Positions 5,506 to 6,427 of a stretch of DNA of 6,427 bases are shown piece by piece (position 1 is the stretch's first letter; each line of letters opens with the position of its first letter). Source of the DNA: Deltaproteobacteria bacterium (GTDB lineage: Bacteria > Desulfobacterota > Desulfobacteria > Desulfobacterales > JAUVGT01); NCBI GenBank assembly GCA_030593645.1, contig JAUVGT010000286.1, forward strand, positions 1 to 6,427. The letters run 5' to 3'. A program made the translations under genes and the position numbers. The notes below the pieces were generated by a model, which saw only the letters and a program-made list of their open reading frames with translations, was not told where the DNA came from and did not search any database.

Positions 5506-6213
5506 ATGCCGATATTAATACTGAAATTTAAAGACAGCACAATATCAAATCATAAACTTCAAAAGGGAAAGGCAATAACCATTGGCCGTCGGAGCAATAA
5601 TGATATTGTTATTGAAAATCTGGCCGTTTCCGGACACCACGCTAAAATTGATTCCGTTGGAGATGGATTTGTATTGACCGACCTCCAGAGTAAAAACGGC
5701 TGTTTCGTCAATGAACAGCTTATCACTTCTCATTGGCTTAAACAGGGAGATATCATAAATATCGGCAAACATTCGATACATTTTTCATATACAAAAAATG
5801 AACCAAGACCCAAAGAAACTTCAGGCAACATGGACCAGACTATGGTTATGGACACAAGCAAGTACCGCAAAATGATGTCACAAAGCGCTTCATCAATGCC
5901 CGCACCAAAACAATCTGCCGGTCCGCGTGGAGTACTCGCTTATTTATCAGGCGGTGAAGGCGAAGTCTCGTTGGATAAAAAACTTATTAAAATTGGTAAA
6001 GATACTTCTTCTGACATTGAAACCCATGGACTTGGCGTGGGTCAAACTGCGGCCACAGTCAGTAAAAGGCCAAACGGTTATTATATCAGCTTTGTAGGAG
6101 GAATGGCGAAACTGAAAGTAAACAGTAAGACAATAAAAGATTCCAGGCTTATGAAAGACTTTGATGTCATTGAAATTGGTTCTGTAAAATTGCAGTTTTT
6201 CACTAAGGAATAA
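5506..6213 (+). CDS. FHA-domain protein with a degenerate second FHA-like domain
   Basis: This predicted cytosolic phosphothreonine reader has 235 residues and no signal peptide or membrane helix. The first FHA domain (about 1-96) carries the binding-site residues: GRR at 27-29, SGHH at 42-45, NG at 64-65 and N69. A polar linker (about 97-139, rich in Ser, Lys and Met) contains DQTMVMDTSKY, with T112 a candidate kinase target. Residues about 141-235 look like a second FHA fold (KLIKIGKDTSSDIE; NGYYISF; a C-terminal FDVIEIGSVKLQFF strand pair), but the conserved Arg is Lys165 and the Ser-x-x-His motif is missing. It probably no longer binds phosphothreonine. AGAGGG at 5492-5497 is a good ribosome site 8 nt before the ATG. 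With the kinase and phosphatase upstream it is likely their effector or adaptor; the downstream target is not evident. Confidence 0.93.
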   Translation: MPILILKFKDSTISNHKLQKGKAITIGRRSNNDIVIENLAVSGHHAKIDSVGDGFVLTDLQSKNGCFVNEQLITSHWLKQGDIINIGKHSIHFSYTKNEPRPKETSGNMDQTMVMDTSKYRKMMSQSASSMPAPKQSAGPRGVLAYLSGGEGEVSLDKKLIKIGKDTSSDIETHGLGVGQTAATVSKRPNGYYISFVGGMAKLKVNSKTIKDSRLMKDFDVIEIGSVKLQFFTKE

Positions 6214-6306
6214 TGGTCTAGTAAAAAGTCCGATAAATTAAAATATCGTAGACGAAAATCAGATGGCTGTTTCCTTGGGGTTCGCGCAAAAATAAGTTTA
6301 CATTTT
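6214..6306. other. Non-coding stretch after the FHA gene
   Basis: No gene or strong terminator is seen. CTAGTAAAAAGTCC near 6218-6231 vaguely resembles the inner part of the foldback terminus found at the start of the window (GTAAAAAGACTAG when 279-290 is read on the minus strand), but the diagnostic GACGGTTTC portion is missing. A minus-strand frame open across 6081-6350 runs through both the repeat and the FHA gene and is not credible. Confidence 0.4.
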
Positions 6307-6427
6307 AGGTACTCGGAGTTGGGCCAGATTTGTTCGATCTGAGACTGCAAAACCGCAGGTATAGCAAGCTATTCCGAGGATTTTGGAGTCGAGGATCGGG
6401 CAAAGATGGCCTGAATCCGAGATGCAT
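6307..6427. repeat. Second long foldback repeat, cut by the window edge
   Basis: Positions 6312-6365 pair with 6368-6421 in 43 of 54 columns (five of them G-T) without a single gap, around a 2-nt loop. All pairs share one axis at 6366.5. The ends are CTCGGA (6312-6317) and TCCGAG (6416-6421), and the tip is ATAGC/GCTAT. This is far more symmetry than chance gives. The arms probably extend further, since 6427 is the window end. There is no coding signal. It could form a DNA cruciform or an RNA hairpin at the 3' end of the FHA transcript, which otherwise lacks a visible terminator. Confidence 0.75.

Noticed and set aside
6196..6227. Inverted repeat TTTTTcACTA / TAGTAAAAA around the FHA stop codon as a terminator
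   Set aside because: The stem has a bulge, almost no G-C pairs and no T-run after it, so it is not convincing.
6081..6350. Minus-strand frame of 89 codons across the FHA gene end and the repeat
   Set aside because: It is antisense to a well-supported gene and then runs through the foldback repeat, with no domain and no ribosome site seen.

Overview
The window holds five plus-strand genes between two non-coding foldback repeats. The base composition is moderately AT-rich. A CHASE2-type receptor Ser/Thr kinase, a PP2C phosphatase, an FHA protein and classical preQ0 genes together suggest a Gram-negative delta-proteobacterial (Desulfobacterota, perhaps Desulfobacterales) chromosome. That placement is inferred from protein style and from recalling the GACGGTTTCGTAAA repeat end from such genomes; no database was searched.

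Layout. Positions 1-303 carry an intergenic repeat: a long imperfect palindrome (about 3-174) whose end sequence is repeated at 289-303, with no convincing gene. queE (391-1035) and queC (1158-1853) follow, encoding the two successive steps that turn carboxy-tetrahydropterin into preQ0, the precursor of queuosine. Next is a signalling block. It contains a membrane CHASE2/TPR-like/Ser-Thr kinase (1999-4551), a PP2C phosphatase (4653-5483) and a two-domain FHA protein (5506-6213). Positions 6214-6427 are non-coding and contain a second foldback, 6312-6421, with a perfectly centred symmetry. Its outer right end lies beyond the window.

How the genes work together. The que pair is a housekeeping tRNA-modification pathway; QueD, and the enzymes that carry preQ0 on to queuosine, are not present here. 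The other three genes form a writer/eraser/reader set: the kinase phosphorylates Thr/Ser after sensing a periplasmic cue through CHASE2, the PP2C removes the phosphate, and the FHA domain binds the phosphothreonine. The phosphatase and FHA genes are only 22 nt apart and probably co-transcribed. Good sigma70-like promoters can be seen before the kinase (1884-1912) and before the phosphatase (4565-4593), so the kinase may be expressed separately from the other two.

No tRNA, rRNA, CRISPR array, transposase or intact phage gene was seen. The most unusual features are the two foldback repeats, the degenerate second FHA domain with a candidate phosphothreonine motif in the linker, and an 8-bp hairpin placed at the predicted start of phosphatase transcription.
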